Shown here in pieces: positions 36,291 to 49,730 of a DNA stretch of 64,000 nt; positions within the stretch are counted from its first letter, which is position 1; the number at the start of each line of letters is the position of its first letter. This DNA is from Datnioides undecimradiatus (Eukaryota > Chordata > Actinopteri > Lobotiformes > Datnioididae). Location: NCBI GenBank assembly GCA_008933995.1, contig WARS01000027.1, positions 1,832,001 through 1,896,000 on the forward strand, in the 5' to 3' direction. Position numbers and translations under genes: made by a program. The notes under the pieces are model-generated. The model was not told the DNA's origin. It did no database searches and saw nothing but the letters and a program-made list of their open reading frames with translations.

Positions 36291-38788
36291 CGCGCGGTGA
36301 TGCTGCGGAGCTTAGAAACACACATGGACGGAGGTCAGAACTGGTTCTTTCTGATCCTGAATGAGGCGGCCTTCAAACCAACATGAGGAGTGAGTTTGAG
36401 CCATGTTCGTCATTGATTTAGTCAAGTTAGCTCCACAGAGCCATCAGCTGGTAGCCTTTAAAGCTAAACGCAGCTAATCACATCAACAAACCGTGAGATG
36501 TTGCAGAAACATCAGTCAGGAGAAGATCGAGAGACGCCGTCGGTGTCGTTCTCTGACCCATCTTTAGCTAAGAAGCTCAAAAGCTGAAGCTCCAACATAA
36601 CTGATGCTATATTAGCATGCAAGCTAACCTCTTTAGGAGTCGCCATTGTCGCCATCTAAGCCACGCCCACAGCTGCGGGTTGTGCCTCATATGACAACAG
36701 ACGATTCAAACTACAAGCTCCTAAGTTGAGGAGTTGGACCCGACCACAGCTGTAAGCCTTCTGGAGCTGGTTCACACCAAACGAAACCAGAACCAGAACC
36801 AGAACCGGGACTCTGACCTTCGGCTCCCGTGTCAAATATCGATGAACAAAGAAACAAGAGGTCGCACTGACAGAGCTAACACCCTGATGTTTACACAGGA
36901 TCGTATATTAGCATATTAGCATGCTAACATTTGCCAATTTGGTTGTAAACATAAGCTAAGCTAACTGGTTGCCGGCTTTAGCTTCTGTTTGAACAATATG
37001 AGAGTGTTTTAAATGTTTTTAAGTTACTTTACGACCAAAACAAGAAAGTTAATTCATAAGATATCAAACTTTTCTTTTTTTATATTAAATATGAAACTAT
37101 AATTAAATGTGAAATGTCCAGATCAAAAACAGGAAGTAGAGATCTGGGACTTTACAAGTTTCTCTGCTTTTGTTTTAGTCTGAAAATGTAAAACATTTAC
37201 TCCAATAAAGACACCGGGTGTTTTAATTAGCGCCCTTTCAAAATAAAAGTCCTGGTCATATTGAGGTGACAGACTCAGCTCTCAAACAGCTGACTGGATG
37301 TTCGTCTGGTCAGGTCTGGAGGTCTGGAGTTTATCTGTTTCATTCTGGCCACAAAAATCAGCCAAACGAACCGCTTTCTTTGTTTTTTCAGTGAACTTAA
37401 AATCTTCCCTCCTCGTTTCCTCCTTTCCTTCGCTCCTATCTCCTTCCTCCCCCCTCTCCCCCTTGTTATCTCTCCACTCGTCCGTGACATCTCTCGCTGC
37501 GTTCTGTCGCTCCGTCTGTCGCCCTTGGATGATGGATGGGGTGATGGACGCTCGGTTGCCACGGTAATTTGATGGATGGTTTAGCAACTGATACGAGTGC
37601 CGAGCGGGAGCGCACACACACACACACAGAGTCACAGAGTCTCCCAGCAGCGTCTGCGGGTCCTTGACTTTGAGATCATCAGACCTCAGACAGTCGCTGC
37701 TCCCTTCATAACAAACACCGCTGACCCACGACTGCGGCGCCACACATCCGTCCAACCGCATCACCGCTCTTTGCCGCCGCCGTGATGAAGTGAGACAAGC
37801 CGAGAGCCGACACAAGGATAACAGCTTCTCTGTCAATGTCAACGAGACAAAAAGAGATGATTGTTGATTTCGGAGAGGAGCGCAGAGCGGACAGGAAGTC
37901 GGCCACGGGCGCAGAATCCACAACGAGTCTCTGGCTCCAAACGCCGGAACTAGAAATTCACTCTCCATCAGATTCAACAGCTTGGTTCGCTGTTGATTTG
38001 GTTCCTGATGTTCTGCTTCATCAACATTACAGCAGCAGCGAGCATCATCAGAGACTTTTGCACCCAAACATAACAAAATAAGTGACAAATTTCACAGTAA
38101 AAGCCTCAATTTCACAATAAGAGTCTTTAAACTTGAACAACTTGCCATTGTAACATTAAAGATGTGTTTGGATGAGTTCAACAAACCTGAAATATGAACA
38201 CTCTGACTGTATTCCAGTCTCTGTGGTCATGCTTTGTGCTTTGAGCACAATTTTAATTAAATTATATATTAATTATATTAAAACAGAGTCAGACTGTGTC
38301 GGCAGAGAGACGTTCTCACTGCCACAGAGTCAACAACAGCGAAGCCTCCAGGAGGATGAAGGTTTGTTTCGAGTCGGACGCTCGACAGAAATGGAAAAGG
38401 TCTCGTTTGATGTGAATTCATGCTTCTGTGAAAGGTTTTCAGATTGATTCCTGTCGCAAAATCTGATTAAAGTCACTTTTAAACCGAATCCACGCTGATC
38501 CCAGCTCACCTGCCTCACTGCAGGCGCACTCCCCTCGCTCAAACTTGTTCCTGCGACATGAAACGTTGCTGAGAGGCTCAATGCAGGTGAAATAAAGACT
38601 GTTGTTTCCATGGCGACGACATTAAATGGCGTGATGCACGAGAGTCCGACGATTAGACTTGTTTTTAACTGAACAAACTCAAATATTCAACCACAATTTC
38701 TGCAGCTTTTCCAGGAAATTCAAATCTTTCCAGGATCATATTCAAGGACATCTCCCATGAACAAACACGGTTACTCAGCTTCCTGCCA
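36291..38788. other. Intron 3 stretch with no recognised gene
   Basis: A short AACCAG repeat lies at 36785-36806 and an (AC)n run at 37613-37627. The minus strand has a 268-codon open frame at 37282-38088. It runs through the CA tract as Cys-Val repeats and then a charged low-complexity end, with no recognised domain, so I do not call it a gene. Confidence 0.5.
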
Positions 38789-38812
38789 CACACACACACA
38801 CACACACACACC
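38789..38812. repeat. (CA)n microsatellite
   Basis: Short AC run; another impure one lies at about 38930-38950. Confidence 0.9.
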
Positions 38813-38950
38813 ATCTCTTTGGTGGTTTCTGGATGAGTAAGAGCTCTTTCTTCAAACTGCATCGTGACTTGCACACGTGGAGGGAAACCTGCCTGATCAG
38901 ACGTGTGCACGATAAACAATGGATCCAACACACACACACACGCACACACG

Positions 38951-41169
38951 CAGAATCTGATGAGAGACAACTTCCTGCAAACAGCAACATCAGTGCACAC
39001 GTGGTGGAAACACCATCAAGTGTGGCTTTGCTGCAGATGCAGGGTCAAACGATGCAGAGTCGGACTTTCACAAATATATATTCATTATTTTTCAGCTGCT
39101 CTGCGTCGCTCAGACGATGAAACCTGAAATCTGACTGTTTCCTCTCTGACAGTTCCACTTTCAGGGTTTTGAGTGAAACATCATCAGGGTTTGATCACAG
39201 CAGAGCTCCGGTCTGAGAGCGCAGAGTCAGCAGTTTTCATTTTAAATCTGTCAAAGCTGCAGCCTGGTGATGACGGCACGCACAGTTTCTGCATTTAAAG
39301 GAACCAACAAACAAACAAATGCACAAATATCTGTGAGTCCAAACTGAAACGTAACTGAAACAGTCCTGCGTCCTCTCTGGGTCAACATGTTGCAGCAACC
39401 ACTAAAACAACAGCCACCAATGCTAACTGGCTAACATAGCATCTGCAGGGGCAGGTTGAAAACACTGAGCATCGACCAAACAGCACGGCTTCATGTGAAA
39501 CTGAGGGAAAAGTGATGTTTTAAAGCTGCAGGATGAGACACACACACTTTCAAAATAAAAGTCTCTGAGCAGGAAGAAAACACAGGATGACCTGTTGTGA
39601 CATCACCAGGACAAACTTTCTGACCCACAGCCTGCAAACATCACACGTGACGCTCATCAGCAGCGTTGATGCATCCAAACGCGTCAGAACAAAGCGTGTA
39701 TCATGTTAAACTCTGTACCTGCTGCCCGCCGCTCTGTTCCTCCTCAGCGTGTCACCTCTCATCTCCACCACATGCTGCAGACTTTAACACTTCCTGTTCC
39801 TGCCCAGCCTGCCCTGAGCGGCCCCGCCCACCTCCACACCAATCAGCCCGCTCCTCCTCTCACTCACTGCAGGTGTGTGTGTTACCTGGGCTTTGGCCTC
39901 CCTGCCGTTTGATTTCACTGCGCTGATCATTAAACTCTCACCTTCTGCCACAGCTTCAGCTCCAGATCATCAATGCATGCAACCCTGTTAGCATGCTAAC
40001 GTTAGCATTTGGCTCAGGGAAGAGAGTTGTGCTGCCTAATAAACGACTTTTTAATCTGCACCTGGCCCAGGTCAGAAACTTGGATAAGACATTTTCCACA
40101 TAAGTGCACTGGATGATCATTAGTTTGAACCGTTAGAGCAGGTTCACTAATTAAAGTCAACCTCTGGCCCTCGTTACAGGCCTCAAATGAGACCTCAGAC
40201 GAGCCAGACGCCCTCCGTCTCCTCCTGGCCTGAGGAAAACATCCAGTGTTTGCAGACAAAATGAAGAGGTTAAATATATCTGCAGCGATTCAAACATTTC
40301 CAGAGCGCTTCTGTTCGTCACCGCACAGCTGAGCCGCCGTTAAACCGGGGCGCCGCGGCGTGTTCTAAGCGTTTGTCCCGACAGGACGTCTTTGTCCTGA
40401 TAATCAAAGTTTGATGAATAATTATTTGTAAGTTTGTGTCCCGGGAGCAAAATTAGCCGGCGAGGACAGGTGCAGGCGCTCAAAGAAAATGACTGCAATC
40501 AAAAGGCTTCAGTGCTGAGAGCGTGGAGAACAACGGCGGCCTGATTGTTGTTGCGTTCGTGCACCGAGCAACTTAAGCGAGCAGCAGTAGAAGTCCAGTA
40601 ATTCGCCCGGCGTGCTCAGTGTCATGGACGACGGCCTCGCTGACCTGGTTTCTGTCGTGTTTCTGATGTTTTTCATTTGTGTTTTACATTAAACAAGCGT
40701 CCGCCGCTAACAGACGCTAACGCGCTAACAACTCGGCTGCAGCCCCCGCGAGGCCGCGACCACCCGTCTCCCCCCTTAATTTCAATCTCTGTTGTTAAAG
40801 TTTGATGTTGAACTGACCTTTATCAGTTTAAAACAATCTTCTGCATCATGTATTATCATTGCAGGGCATTAATGTGACCTTTATTATCATTATGGGATGT
40901 TAATGTGACATTTCATTTCATAAAGATAAACTCCCTGACGTCCTCCAACTTCCTGCACAGTTTTCAGTTTCAGATCATTTAAGAAACTGTTTTACTTTAA
41001 AGTAGCAGCTGAGGAACAGTGTTGATGGAGAACGCAGCTCAGTTTGTAGCTTCGCACCAACAGCTGTGCGTTAGCTTAGCATTTAGCTTTGCAGTTATCA
41101 GTACTGACATCATTGAGGACGCTAAGAGAGCTAACACACGCTAACTTCTGTCTTCAGTGTCCAATCAGG
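38951..41169. other. Intron 3 stretch with no recognised gene
   Basis: ttagcatgctaacgttagca at about 39989-40008, followed by tttggctcaggg, is another fragment of the gctaacatgctaac family. No exon or RNA gene is recognised. Confidence 0.5.
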
Positions 41170-41340
41170 ATTCGGGTAGGCGTTGATAAAACGGGTAAAC
41201 AGCTGATTAACCAGGAGCATCACTGCTGTTTACAGTCTGTGGGAACAACGGCTGAGTCTGGACTTCCTGTCCTGCAGGATGCAGCGCCGGCAGGGCGGCC
41301 ATGTTGGCGTGCTACTGTCTGCTGTAACACTCAGTTACGG
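41170..41340 (-). repeat. Dispersed element, copy C2 (inverted partner of 27088-27260)
   Basis: Bases 41198-41311 are the exact reverse complement of 27130-27243, and weaker similarity continues on both sides. Class unknown, non-coding. Confidence 0.85.
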
Positions 41341-41782
41341 AGCCATCGTGATGTGTTTACTGACCTGTTTTCAGCAGGTTTACAGGGGTTTTTGGTCTAA
41401 AAAGCATTTCAGACTGTCTTTGGTCTGTGGTGAACTGCAGCAACCAGCTGCAGGATTTTGCTTTGATGCAACGCAAACCTTCGCTTTCACATCACCAGGA
41501 AAATAAATCGAGGGTCACGCTGGCTCGCCATCGCCGTCAGCGTCATATTATTCGCTTTAAACGTGTTAATCGAATACTGTCAATGGGATTTGTTGATGAT
41601 AAAACAGAAGAATAAAACAGTAGTTTGACGTCACAAGTACTGTTGCTATAGTTACCTGCAGTTTAATACACCTCATTCAGCACGTTAGTTGAGTCCTGTA
41701 ACTGAAAACCAGAAACGAGTGTTTCCTTTAAGGTTAGAGTCCCAGTGTTCACAGATTAACGCTCCATGTTCATCTGCTGGTG

Positions 41783-41960
41783 TGTGAGTCAGAGTCAGTG
41801 TGTGGTGATGTGTTGCTGTGACTCCAGAGTCTCTGCAGAGCATTGAAGCTGAGTCTCTGCTTTAATACAGTGATGTGTTGCTGTGACTCCAGAGTCTCTG
41901 CAGAGCATTGAAGCTGAGTCTCTGCTTTAATACAGTGATGTGTTTCAGAAAGCAGCTTCT
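41783..41960 (+). repeat. 65-bp minisatellite locus, two units with flanks
   Basis: Two near-identical units start at 41806 and 41871. The head (tgtgagtcagagtcagtgtg) and the tail (tgatgtgtttcagaaagcag) are the same as those bordering the long array at 59261-60042, so head, units and tail move or duplicate together. Confidence 0.9.
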
Positions 41961-42423
41961 GACCTTTGCAGAGTCACATGCATGGGCGGCCATATTGGAT
42001 CTTAAAAATCCCATACTGGTCGGGCTTTAATTCATTTTTTCTACATTTATATATAAAAGATATATTAAATTATTTACTGTAGAGCAAACTCTCAGTGTGA
42101 GTTGTTTTAATTAACTTTATTGTCTGTAGAACATTAATGTTGCTTTAATGTGATTATAGACAATCTTTTGTGTAATTTAATGACTATAATCTGACAAAGC
42201 TCGCCTGGCTCGAGCTTCCTGTGTCTCGTTAAAGGCAGATGTGCTGCCGACAGACACTCATTCAGATGCACGGCGGCGATTATCCGCCAGATAAACACCA
42301 TCAGCCTTCGCTTTATGACGCTGGCAGTCTGTGGAGCGACAGAAGATGAAGGAATAACGAGCTAAACGGCTGCAGGATGGAGGTTTTATTGAACCAGGAG
42401 CTGCTCAGAGGGTCATCACACAA

Positions 42424-42471
42424 CCACGTTTGTTTGTTTGCTTGTTTGTTTGTTTGCTTGTTTGTTTGTAT
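42424..42471. repeat. (TTTG)n tetranucleotide repeat
   Basis: TTTG/TTGC units in tandem, slightly impure (three gctt variants). Confidence 0.93.
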
Positions 42472-43185
42472 TCAGTGAGACTTTAATCCCCCCTTGAAGG
42501 GAAAACAGCTCATTAAAGGAACAGAGATTCTTCCGCAGATGCATTATCCTGACAACACAACAGAAAGACAAACAGCTGTTTCCTGAAGGAGGTGAAGGCA
42601 GACGACAGAAGAGGAGAAGAATGAGAGATGACAATGACGACTGGAAGAGATCCAGACTGACTGGAGATCAGCTTGTGCAGCTCAGATCATCAGAGGCAGT
42701 GAACGCAGCATCCTGAGAGTTCAAAGCGTTCGAACAGCTTCCAGTGTTGGAACCCTGAACATCATCTCGGCTGTCTGACATCATACATGTGACAGCAAAG
42801 CCTGCACGTGAAGCTGCTTCAAGGACCAGGTTTGTCTCATAAACCAGGATTCGGCCATATTGGACCCGCCCGTCCAATAAAAACCAGGAATCTCCAGATT
42901 TGGTGAGTTTGGATTTTACAAACTGAAGAATTAAGTTTTAGCCTTTTGTGCATTTTAGAAAAATACCTTTAAGCTAAAACGTCTTGCATAAGTTCACAGA
43001 TGCAGCATCTTGGGTGCACCTCTGTAGCCAGATGCAACCGCTGCAACCGCCGCTGCATGTCCGCCCGCCCCCTGTGTTTTGGAGACAGGTGGTTCTGACA
43101 GGACATTACCTCCACCTCAGTGAAACCAGAGGGCAAATAAACTTTCCTGTCATTTAGATGTTCATGTGTTAAAAACAGCAACTTA
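42472..43185. other. Intron 3 stretch, nothing recognised
   Basis: No exon, RNA gene or named repeat is recognised. Confidence 0.5.
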
Positions 43186-43250
43186 GCAAGACCCTAGAAA
43201 CCATCCCGTCCTACCCTAGCAACACCTTAGCAACATCATGGTGACACCCT
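43186..43250. repeat. Degenerate 11-12 bp minisatellite (cctagcaacac type)
   Basis: gaccctagaaacc, accctagcaacacc and ttagcaacatc follow one another. This matches a short tandem repeat common in fish genomes. Confidence 0.6.
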
Positions 43251-46200
43251 GACGACCAACCGCAAACGCCGTGGACACAGTCGATGTAATCGGAGCTGCG
43301 TCTCCTTGAACACTTAGTGGCCGGTGATGTCACAGCTGCGACAGCTGCTGACTGAATCCTAATCCGTATACTGTATCCCTTTTACGCCATGTTTGATGCA
43401 CGTGTGACATCATGAACGCGCCTGCAAACTGGTTTACAGTGTGAAGCTGCGAGTCGTCCCTCTTTCACTCAGCATCTCGTTGACTCTCGGACACCTGCCT
43501 CTGCTTTTCCACGCTCTCTGACCTCGACGTCTTGCCACATTTACATCTTTTGCACGATACAAAACGCAAAAAATCACCTGTAACTCTGCGACACACTGAA
43601 AAACAAGAGCGCCAACATGCAAATTAGCATCCATTGGTTTTCACTGGGGAACGCGCAGCTGCTGCGGAGTCATGTGACCCAGGTTTGCATCCTGATTGTT
43701 CCCAGACGTTAGCTCGTGCATCCTCGGCCTCGACGTCTTGATTTACATGGTGCGTTCACGTCTGGGTGTAAAAACACTGAAGTTGCATCATTTGTGCACG
43801 ACGCCGATGCTCCGCTCTCTGCCGTTCTGAGCAGGATGGAGGGATGAATGTTCCTGTCAGATGAAGCCGTTTGAGCGGCTCTGATGGTTTTTTTGTTGTT
43901 GTTTTATTTCCCCTCACTCTGCTCCATCATATAAAGCTGTTTCTTTCAGGAGGTTTGGAGGAGGAGGAGGAGGATGGAGGGATGGGAGGATTAATGTTTC
44001 TGTCAGAGGAAGCTGCTCTGCAAACAGACAGCAGCGTCTCCACTGCCTTCGGGCTGAAACAAGGATTTTAATATGAGAGCGATGCTGTAACAGAGACTCC
44101 AGCAAGTGTTTGTGTATATGAAAATATGCATGTGCTGCTTCCTGCACTTTTTTTATTCTCAGTCTTTTTTTAGACTCACATCCTGTTTTTAAAAAACGTT
44201 TTTTCCACTTTCCCTCCGAAATCTCAAATCTGTGCCTTCGCAGCCGACTGCGGCCGACTCGACTCGATCCTCATGAATTATCAGGTAACGTAACAGCATG
44301 AAGAGTATCTCATGCATGCGATAATGCAGGGAAAGTCCAGTTATTCATCATTCAGCAGTGGAAGATCTGAGGTATTTCATCACCACCACTGAGTTATTCA
44401 GAGTATTCGTGTCTTCACAGCTCCCTGCAGTGAAAACTGGAATCCGCCCAGAGCTGGAGCTCAGTTATCCGAATCATTTCGATCCTCATGAATCCAATAT
44501 CAGCTGCTCAAGACCTTTGCTGCTCCGTCTTTGACATTATGACGTGTTTTTTTAATAACACGGGAGTTTCAATTGATGTAAAGCTCAGAATAATTAAGGT
44601 AAATATGTTTCTGATGTTTATTGTTACACAGGAAGCAGGAACTGAAGAGGAAGGAAAATACAGAATAAACTCCATAAAAATGAGGAAACACTGAGAAAAA
44701 CAGCCGGACAGCTGCACTGTTCCCAGGATAATTAAGAGGCTTGCATGAACTTTGTCTTCACCCTCAGCCATGTTGGTACCACGTATGTGCAACTCTCGTC
44801 TTAGTCTTCAGCATCTGATTCATTTTCGCCTGATGTGCTGTTTTCCTTTCAATCCTCAACCCTCAGCCTTTAAAACGTGTTTTTCCATTTAAATCAACTT
44901 GAATTCATCCAATTTAACGCAACAAATACATAAATAAAGTCAACAGAAGTCATTGCAATTGCAGAATCAACCATGTGCCGCTTCCTCCTCTGGGGAGAAT
45001 GAGCACTGCGTGGTAATGAATGCACACATTAATATTGTAACAGTGCGTACCGCAGGACCTCCTGCAGAATCCGAGTGTTTGGAGGAAGCTTAACGTCCCT
45101 GAGTACGATCTGACAGAGCTGTAAGTGTATGAATCACCAAGTAATTCGCTAATCTCTCATATCTTGGAAGCATCAGCTGTAAGTAGTGTCGGCTGGTGGG
45201 AAATGGGAGCGCGTCCCGATATCCTGGAAAATCCATTCATCCGTTATAATCAACGCGGGCTTATCTGCTGCAGGATCGCAGCGGGGCCAGAGTCAGCACA
45301 CACCGGGGCCAAGAGCAGATTACTCATTCTACCGCAGGGTTATCACATATGCTGCATATGTGTTTGTATGTATATGAATCAAACAGGTGAAGATTAAGCA
45401 ATGCATGTTGGGAAACTGACAGGATATTAGTATAATAAGGCGCCTGAGTCCATGACTGTGTTTGAGCTGCCTGCTAAGTTCACTGGTTTTAATTTCTTGT
45501 TTTTCATCTTTATTGATCATGTTTAGCTCTGTAAAAGATTATTATGATATATGAAATATCCACACTTTAATATCTTAAAGAAGAGTTTCTGAACCCAGCA
45601 ACACAACACACAGCTCAGCTCTCACAGGCCGCCTCTGTCGGGTCAGGACGCGCTGAAGTCGTGGCTAGCTGTCGCTCCAAACGGACGCTAACGCTCCCGT
45701 CCACACGCTGTCGCTGCTGCCCATCGGCTCTGCAGGGAGCAGTGTAACCGGGATGACTACTGGCAGCCAGAGAAGAGAAGAAACCCTGAACCAAAGCACA
45801 ACTTCCTGAAGAAACATGCTGCTGCAGACTGGAGAGAGCTGCTACAGACAGGCTGCAGCTAATGCTATCAGCTAAAGCTGCTGTGCTGAGCTGCAGCAGG
45901 ACACAGAGGAGCAGGTTTCATCATGGTGAACATTGGAGCCTGTTTCCTGCTAACAGCTAATCAAAGCTTTTTCTATTTGCAGTCTGCAAAATCCGTTGAG
46001 GTATCATGCTCCAGTGAACCCTGCAGCTACAGTTAACCCAATGCTAATGACGTTAGCTTTAGCTTCAGTCTCCAAAGCAGACTGATTCTCCAAGCTGAAG
46101 GTGTTTTATCCATCAGGACCGTGCAGCCGTGTTGAAAATACTTTTTAATATAGATGAAACTGTTTTTAAGTCGTGAACTCGTAGCAGTGTCCAATCATTT

Positions 46201-46261
46201 TGACTCTCAGCTGAAACTAAACTGTGTAATCATCGCGTCCAGTTACAGAGCAGGTATCCAG

Positions 46262-46264
<3 letters not shown>
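43251..46264. other. Intron 3 stretch with no recognised gene
   Basis: Contains a short GGA run at about 43954-43975. The CAG/CTG-rich segment 45590-46010 reads like interspersed repeat but I cannot name it. Open frames at 43871-44147, 44488-44792 and 45125-45520 overlap across strands and show no known family. Confidence 0.5.

Positions 46265-46299
<35 letters not shown>
46265..46299. repeat. (CA)n microsatellite
   Basis: About 17 CA units. Confidence 0.97.
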
Positions 46300-46301
<2 letters not shown>

Positions 46302-46598
46302 CAGGTCTCCAGAGAACCAGAGTTACAATGAGTAACCTCTGTATTATTCCTGTATTTAGTCTGAGACGATGCTGCTTTTCGGGGGTTTCGGTGACTAAAA
46401 ATGTAAAAAGGACAAAAATAAAGATTAATCTATTCATTACTAAGACTGACTCTGTGCAGGCTAATACTACTGAACACACACACACACACTGGGAGTGCTG
46501 GGGCCTGGCGATGGATATAAATGACCCAGATATGATTTGTCATTAAAACAGCATTTCACCCAAATTATCTTTCAGTAACAAGGAGACACGGGCTGACT

Positions 46599-46600
<2 letters not shown>

Positions 46601-46654
<54 letters not shown>
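46601..46654. repeat. (GT)n microsatellite
   Basis: About 27 uninterrupted GT units, among the longest pure runs in the window, followed at 46736-46750 by an AGA/GAA run. Confidence 0.97.
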
Positions 46655-46655
<1 letters not shown>

Positions 46656-46750
46656 GGAGTGCTGTCCTTGAGTTTCTGGCAGACGAGATGGATGAGCTGT
46701 AATTACACTGATAGAGAGATGATCGGAGGAGGGGAAGAAGAAGAAGAAGT

Positions 46751-49070
46751 GTAGGAGGAGGGGGAACAAGGTCGCGCATGTGTTTGTCCTTGTAGCGTAG
46801 CGCCGACGCGTGCGTGTGCATATTTCTGTTTTTAAACGTTACGCCTGTTAGAAGGAGGGATGATGGGATATCGGGACGAGCGCGGCAGGCTTTGACTTTC
46901 AAATCAGAATCATAAACACGGCCAAGCCTAGAAATAAAATGCATAGAGCAGCTTTGATTCAAGGTCCCAGCAAATAATGTAAGTTCGCCGGTTTGGCTCC
47001 GAGTGTTTCCAGGTTCCTGCTCTGGAAAAGGGAATTTAAGGTTGTTTGGTCGCTGATTTGTTCACTTATCAACCCAATCACTGCAATCAGTGCAAGACCA
47101 TTAACCTTCCTACGCTTTCAGATTATTCAGATTATCTAAATAAACGTCCATGAACAGATTATTGTTCCCTGAGAATCATCTTCAGTCACCTTCAAGTTGT
47201 CTTCAGTGTCACAGTAACTGAGAATTAGCAGTTTGTGCTCTGATGTTGGCGCCGATCTGCAGAAATGTAAACAAACAGAGACTTACTGCCTCGTTGGGTT
47301 ATAATGACTGAAAGAAGTTGAGTTATCGTTTCATCCTTGAGTCTGACTGAGTATTGGTGCCGAATACGGAGGGAATCCCTGGAGACGTTCAGGAGAAACG
47401 GCGTCCACGAAGTTCAAAACGGTGGCGGTGGCTTTGGCCTCGTAAATCAAACAAGTTGAACTTTGAGTCAAAGAGGAACGTTTCTCGAGGTGTTTCCGAG
47501 ATGCAGCGAGAACGGGACGAGTGTATGAATGAATCCATGCCAACACCAAAGCATGATGGGAACTGCAGTGCCAGGCAAAGACTAAAACCATGAACACTGA
47601 TTTTAAAAGAGACGCCATTGAGGCCAAACCACATGATTGCTTCGTCTCTGGAGCAGCGACATCGACCTCAACCACACATGCGGCGTACCCGCCCTGCGCT
47701 GGGGTTTGGGGAGGTCGGCGGCGGCCGTGTCAGCCCGGTTGGCAGCCACACGTGCTCCACATCCGGCTCAGCTTCGGCCCCCGACACATCCAAGGGTTCG
47801 CTCTGCTCAGCTGGGACAAAAGAAACTGTGTCGACCTCCGAGCTGAAGTTAATTATCTCCGGCTCACATCTTAATTACAGCAGTAACGAACGCTGCTGTC
47901 GGACACTGAACTGTCAGAGATTTAGACTTTAGACTGACTCTGGATCAGCTTTTGTGCTGAGATGCTCATTTGTGGAGCTTGAAGCCGGCCGCCTTGATGT
48001 AATCGCTTCATTACGATGTTTTCAGGAGATATCGGCCGCTGTTTCCACGCGTCGCCAACACGACGACGACGACGATTTAAACTGACAAACGTGTCTAATT
48101 ACGCTGAGATATAATAATTAAAAATAAAAAGAGTTTGTTTAATGTGACTGAAGAAGAGAGTCTGCAGCGTGACGGACGTCTGACGAACAAAAACTGGTTT
48201 TCATGCGTCAGAGAAACTCAAGTTAAACGGATTTTTGCCATTTTGTGATGAATCAACGATTCGCCATTTGTCAGTTTCCATTTCTACTTTAAACGCTGAT
48301 AAATTAGGTTTTGTTGGTTTCTTAACTGTGCAGAAGAATTGAGTTTGACTCAATGAAATTAATTCTTGCTGCCACCGAACAATTAAAACCAAATAATCAG
48401 TGAATTAACAGGTCGAGGTTGAGGATCCACAGTGGATCCAAAGCGACATCAGTTTGATGTTTCGAATGATTATCAGTGCGTCTGGTGTCACGTTTGACAT
48501 TTAAAAGGAAAAATAAGTAACTTCTACTGAATTTATTGATCCTCAGTCTTTGTTTTTATCTCTTTTTTTTAATTTCTTGGATTATTTCTCTGCCCCAGTG
48601 AAGCACTTTGATTTGCCTGGCGTCTGAATGACGCTGTAGGAATAAACCTGCCTTGCCTGTTACTATATTTCCATATTAAACTATATATGTTTGTAATTTA
48701 GCAATGACATGATATGACTTGAGTGTATTTCCCTGGTTTTAAAGGCTGCATAACAACAAAGTCATGAATTCTGTCAAATATCATATATTTTGAGACTGTT
48801 TGGTTAAAAATACTGTGATATTTCATCTTGTGCACATCATCCGACCCGAACAACGTACAAATCTTCAAACAAAACAGTAAATAGTAGCTTTTACACAGCA
48901 CCGCTCCTGTCGTCCAGCCAACATTCAAAGGGAACAGCCTCTAGGCTTCAACATGCAGACTTTGGGAATCAAACCACTTCAACAACTTCCAATCAGCTGC
49001 CGACCCTGAGACCGCTCTCCAACTTTAAAGGCGATGAAAGACCACCTGCTTTTCTTTTCCTGCATATTCA
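46751..49070. other. Intron 3 stretch with no recognised gene
   Basis: At 47551-47569 the minus strand reads ACTGCAGTTCCCATCATGC, a weaker ZNF143-like match. Overlapping open frames at 47331-47932 (five frames over 600 bp) reflect GC-rich, stop-poor sequence and have no recognised family. No RNA gene is seen. Confidence 0.5.
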
Positions 49071-49078
49071 CATCAAAT

Positions 49079-49722
49079 CAGTGGTGGGCCGTCTTGACTT
49101 ACGTTTCAATATGGTTTTCCATGAATGTGTATTAATGACTCCTATGGGGATAGTCTATTATCTTCAATGGCTTTTCTCTTGGTTGCTTCCAGCAGTGTGT
49201 TTATATTTTAGAGCTTTTATCCAATCATATTTCAGACATCATGTGTTGCTAGGGACAAAGAAATCTGCCTTGAGGCCTTCAGAATCATCAGTGTGGGCGT
49301 CTGTAGCTTAAAACAAATGGCAATGAAACTGTTGCTGTAACCAATCAGATTTCGAGTTGGCGACACCGGGGCCATCTAGCGGGCGCATAGTAACATCTGC
49401 ATTTTCACGTCCTCTGATTGGATGGTCAGAGCGTGCACTCGTCAGAGCTAGCAAACCGTATCTTTAGCGAACCTCACAAGATAAAAACTAAAATAGGTTC
49501 CTCTTGATTCAGTTGTTTTTTCAATTGACAATGGCTGAAGGTATTCAGTGACAATACTTATACGTACACCTGTCTGTGATGTGACGCCCCGTCATACTGC
49601 GTTTCTGTATAATATTGATCATTTCTAATAGCCGTGGCGACACAATGATGGTATTATGAGGTGGATTAACTCAGGCAGGACACCACTGAAGGCCCAGGTG
49701 TGAAATGCACGGCCCGCCCCTG
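49079..49722. mobile_element. Intact non-autonomous hAT-type DNA transposon (MITE)
   Basis: The element starts CAGTGGTGGGCCGT and ends ACGGCCCGCCCCTG. Reversed, the right end reads CAGGGGCGGGCCGT, so the 14-bp terminal repeats agree at 12 positions. It is flanked on both sides by the same 8 bp, catcaaat (49071-49078 and 49723-49730). An 8-bp target-site duplication and CAG..CTG ends are the signature of the hAT superfamily. At 644 bp with no transposase-like frame it is non-autonomous and depends on an hAT transposase elsewhere. The interior is AT-rich with an insertion-free look, and the perfect duplication suggests it is not ancient. It lies in intron 3, 700 bp from exon 3. Confidence 0.92.
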
Positions 49723-49730
49723 CATCAAAT

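Noticed and set aside
37282-38088. 268-codon open frame on the minus strand
   Set aside because: No recognisable family, runs through a CA repeat, ends in charged low-complexity sequence, and overlaps other frames on both strands.
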